Below, piece by piece: positions 5,857 through 8,221 of a DNA stretch of 8,221 bases; positions within the stretch are counted from its first letter, which is position 1; the number at the start of each line of letters is the position of its first letter. Source of the DNA: an uncultured Collinsella sp. (GTDB taxonomy: Bacteria; Actinomycetota; Coriobacteriia; Coriobacteriales; Coriobacteriaceae). The stretch spans positions 1 through 8,221 of the forward strand of contig CABUQK010000091.1 of the NCBI GenBank assembly GCA_902493615.1, written 5' to 3'. A program made the position numbers and the translations under genes. The notes under the pieces were generated by a model, which was not told the origin of the DNA, made no database searches, and saw nothing but the letters and a program-made list of their open reading frames with translations.

Positions 5857-6777
5857 ATGCGTATTGTGTTTATGGGTACGCCTGATTTTGCTGTGCCTTC
5901 GTTGACTTCGCTTGTTGAGGCTGGGAATGAGATTGCGCTTGTTGTTACTCGTCCTGATGCTGTTCGTGGGCGTGGTAAGAAGCTTGAGCCGTCTCCTGTT
6001 AAGGCTAAGGCGCTTGAGCTGGGGTTGCCGGTCGTTGAGGCCAATCGTATGACGCCTGAGGTTGTTGAGGCGCTTCAGGCTGCGCAGGCTGATATTTTCT
6101 GCGTGGCTGCCTATGGCTGCATTTTGCCCGATGAGGTGCTGCATATGGCGCCGCTTGGTATTGTGAATGTTCATGCGTCCTTGCTGCCTCGTTGGCGTGG
6201 GGCTGCTCCTATTCAGCGTGCGATTCTCGCTGGTGATGAGGTTGCTGGTGTTTCCATTATGCGTATTGGGCATGGCGTGGATACCGGCGCTTATTGCGCA
6301 CAGGCCTCGACCTCGGTTGCCGGTAAGCATGCTGAGGCGCTGACCATGGAGCTTGGTGAGCTTGGCGGCAAACTGCTTGCCGATACGCTTCCTTCTGTTG
6401 CCGATGGCACCGCCGTGTGGACTGAGCAGGATGAGGCACTCGTTACCCATGCTGCCAAGATTTCCAAGCAGGAGATGCGTCTGGATCCGCAAATGACGGC
6501 GCTTGATTGCGTGCGTCATGTGCTGGCCTCGTCCGATACCGCGCCTGCTCGTTGCGTGATTGCCGGCAAGACCGTGCGCGTGCTCGATGCTGCGCCGGCT
6601 GATGTGTCGCTTGGCGAGGATCAGGTTCTCGTTAAGGCCAAGCGTGTTTACCTGGGTCTTTCCGATGGTTCGGTTGAGTTGCTCGAGGTTAAGCCTGATG
6701 GCAAGCGTGCTATGGCCGCTTCTGCTTGGGCTGCCGGCCTGCAGGGCGCCGATCTTATCTGGGGTGTTTTGTCATGA
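5857..6777 (+). CDS. fmt: Methionyl-tRNA formyltransferase
   Basis: Fmt transfers a formyl group from 10-formyltetrahydrofolate to Met-tRNA(fMet), preparing it for translation initiation. The 306-residue product has the usual length. It begins MRIVFMGTPDFAVPSL, has the basic loop RPDAVRGRGKKL (about 32-43) that contacts the initiator tRNA acceptor end, and carries NVHASLLPRWRG (104-115). The expected catalytic triad is N104, H106 and D142 (in GHGVDTGAY), equivalent to N106/H108/D144 of E. coli. The last 100 or so residues are the C-terminal tRNA-binding domain. AGAGGAGA at 5841-5848 supports the start. The stop overlaps the rsmB start as ATGA, indicating coupled translation. Codon use is odd: in the first 60 codons 34 end in T and only one in C, the reverse of def. 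The protein itself looks normal and complete. Confidence 0.97.
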   Translation: MRIVFMGTPDFAVPSLTSLVEAGNEIALVVTRPDAVRGRGKKLEPSPVKAKALELGLPVVEANRMTPEVVEALQAAQADIFCVAAYGCILPDEVLHMAPLGIVNVHASLLPRWRGAAPIQRAILAGDEVAGVSIMRIGHGVDTGAYCAQASTSVAGKHAEALTMELGELGGKLLADTLPSVADGTAVWTEQDEALVTHAAKISKQEMRLDPQMTALDCVRHVLASSDTAPARCVIAGKTVRVLDAAPADVSLGEDQVLVKAKRVYLGLSDGSVELLEVKPDGKRAMAASAWAAGLQGADLIWGVLS

Positions 6778-8174
6778 GCAAGCTGTCTCCCGCGCGCAAA
6801 CTTGCGCTCGATGTGCTAATGGAGGCCGATCGCCGCGGCATGTATGCGCGTGACGTGCTGTCCTCTCGCGCATCGGCCAAGGCTATTGACCAGCGCGATT
6901 CCGCTTTTGCCGCCCGCTTGGCGCTGGGTGTTGCCGCCACGCAGGGTATTTTGGACGAGTTGCTCGATCAGTTTCTCGATAAGCCAAAAAAGGTTGCGCC
7001 GCGTGTTCGCATGGCGCTTCGTATCTCGGCCTTCGAGATGCTCTATTTGCATACGCCTGGCCGCGTCGCCGTAAGTCAAGGTGTTGAGCTGGTTCGCTGC
7101 GGTGCTAAGTCCGCCGCTGGCTTGGCCAATGCTGTACTGCATAAGGTTGCGGACAATGTTGAGGACTTTGCTACGGCATCCGATGTGGATGAGTCTGAGC
7201 GACGCTTGGTTCGTCTGTCGCGTCTGATGGGTCTGCCGCGTTGGCTGTGCGCTCGTATTATGGCTTCGTTTGACACGCCAGAGGGTGCGCTCAACTTTGC
7301 CGGTAACTTGGCACCTGCGCCGCTGGCTTTGCACGAGAACGCCTTTACGACTAAGCCCGATCCGTATATCTCGCAGCTCGTCGCGCCTGTCTTCCCGGGC
7401 TGCCATGCCCCGGTTGATGCCCAGGTTACCGTTGCTTCGGGTGTATTTGAGCGTGCTGCCGCGGTGGCCTCGGACCTTAACGCGCAGCTTATCGCCACAG
7501 CTGCCACACGCCCTGGTAGCTGCCTTGAGATTGGTGCCGGTCGTGGCACCAAGACCTATGTGATGATGTGCCAGGCCAAGCGTGCGGGCTATGAGCGTCA
7601 GCATACGGCGCTCGATCTGCATGATCGCAAGTGCGACCAGAATCTCGCTCGCCTACATAAGGCTGGTATTCAGGGCGTTCGTACGGTTTCGGGTGATGCC
7701 TGCGAGCTTGATGAGGTGCTCACATCGTTTGATGCCATGCGCGGTGAGCGGGTCAAGTTCGATACCGTGTTTATCGATGCGCCGTGCTCTGGCACCGGAA
7801 CCATGCGTCGTCATCCCGAGATCCCGTGGCGCCTAACCGAGAATGATGTGACGGCCGAGTTACCCAAGCTTCAGCTGACGATGCTTAAGGAGGCTTCTGC
7901 GCGCGTGGCCGCCGGCGGAGAGCTCATCTATGCCACCTGCTCGGTTTTTGATGAAGAGAACACGCAGGTCGTGGATGCCTTCCTAGCCTCTCCCGAGGGT
8001 GCCTGCTTTAGCGTGGCACTGCTCTCCGAGGCGCAGATTTTGCAACTCCCGGAGTTCGATCAGGCTAAGAAGCTCGTATCCGTACGCCAGAACGAACGAG
8101 GCCTCTTCCAAAGCGTGCCGGTAAACGCCGACTCCTACGACGGCCACTTCTGCGCCCGCCTGGTCCACAAGTAA
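6774..8174 (+). CDS. rsmB: 16S rRNA (cytosine-5) methyltransferase, RsmB/Sun family
   Basis: This family methylates a 16S rRNA cytosine (C967 in E. coli) with S-adenosylmethionine. The 466-residue product has an N-terminal NusB-like helical RNA-binding domain (about 5-130, SPARKLALDVLMEADRRG onward, with RVAVSQGVELVRCGAKSAAGLANAVL) and a C-terminal Rossmann methyltransferase domain. The two cysteines of m5C enzymes are in DAPCSGTGT (335-343, nucleophile region C338) and ATCSVFDEEN (C389). SAM motif I reads LEIGAGRGTKT (251-261) instead of the family's usual AAPGGK-type loop. The frame is open upstream to 6726, but the ATG at 6774 is preferred because it overlaps the fmt stop by ATGA and starts the NusB domain directly. 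Codon third positions drift from mixed C/T at the start to all C among pyrimidines at the end. The RsmB assignment rests on the NusB fusion and the place after fmt; the exact target base is not visible. Confidence 0.93.
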   Translation: MSKLSPARKLALDVLMEADRRGMYARDVLSSRASAKAIDQRDSAFAARLALGVAATQGILDELLDQFLDKPKKVAPRVRMALRISAFEMLYLHTPGRVAVSQGVELVRCGAKSAAGLANAVLHKVADNVEDFATASDVDESERRLVRLSRLMGLPRWLCARIMASFDTPEGALNFAGNLAPAPLALHENAFTTKPDPYISQLVAPVFPGCHAPVDAQVTVASGVFERAAAVASDLNAQLIATAATRPGSCLEIGAGRGTKTYVMMCQAKRAGYERQHTALDLHDRKCDQNLARLHKAGIQGVRTVSGDACELDEVLTSFDAMRGERVKFDTVFIDAPCSGTGTMRRHPEIPWRLTENDVTAELPKLQLTMLKEASARVAAGGELIYATCSVFDEENTQVVDAFLASPEGACFSVALLSEAQILQLPEFDQAKKLVSVRQNERGLFQSVPVNADSYDGHFCARLVHK

Positions 8175-8186
8175 TACGGGCCCAAG

Positions 8187-8221
8187 GGTAGCTAATTTGG
8201 GACGGGGCTATTTTAACTACC
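8187..8221. repeat. Repeat-like inverted element at right edge (possibly cut)
   Basis: GGTAGCTAA (8187-8195) and TTAACTACC (8213-8221) are inverted repeats with one mismatch, which becomes a G-T wobble on the reverse strand. The 17-base loop contains GGGACGGGG. It starts 12 bases after the rsmB stop. It resembles the intergenic repeat style seen twice elsewhere in the window, and GTAG is a tetranucleotide typical of REP elements. No U-tract follows before the window ends, so a terminator role cannot be judged. Confidence 0.45.

Overview
The window reads as a housekeeping stretch of a high-GC actinobacterial chromosome. The best guess is a gut Coriobacteriia genome such as Collinsella. That guess rests on GC-rich coding with G/C-ending codons, the metK/gltX/priA-def-fmt-rsmB gene content, and long intergenic palindromes built around GGGGAC. 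It comes from memory and pattern, not from a database search.

Layout. The 5' part of metK (S-adenosylmethionine synthetase) runs leftward and is cut by the window edge (1-643). A divergent intergenic region (644-920) holds a metK leader hairpin, candidate -10 boxes for both directions, and between them a palindrome with 33-nt perfect arms. Then, all rightward: gltX (glutamyl-tRNA synthetase, 921-2396), an intrinsic terminator (2420-2454), priA (replication restart helicase, 2486-4939), def (peptide deformylase, 4958-5494), a 362-base gap, fmt (methionyl-tRNA formyltransferase, 5857-6777), rsmB (16S rRNA m5C methyltransferase, 6774-8174), and the start of another repeat-like element at the right edge.

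How the genes work together. Fmt formylates initiator Met-tRNA, and Def removes that formyl group from new proteins, so the two are opposite ends of one cycle. RsmB modifies the ribosome, GltX charges tRNA, MetK makes the methyl donor that RsmB uses, and PriA restarts stalled replication forks. The priA-def-fmt-rsmB order is a familiar bacterial cluster. Here it is split between def and fmt by a roughly 137-bp hairpin element followed by a convincing intrinsic terminator, so fmt-rsmB probably has its own promoter.

I see no defence system, CRISPR array, tRNA, phage or transposase gene. The points most worth a second look are four. (1) PriA carries a perfect clamp-binding-type pentapeptide (QLSLF) at its extreme N terminus, followed by a flexible Ala/Pro/Glu linker. 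(2) A sharp strand-specific C-to-T composition shift starts in the def-fmt gap, makes nearly every pyrimidine-ending codon of early fmt end in T, and fades through rsmB. (3) The GGGGAC palindromes look like a family of non-autonomous repeats. (4) RsmB has an unusual SAM-binding motif I.
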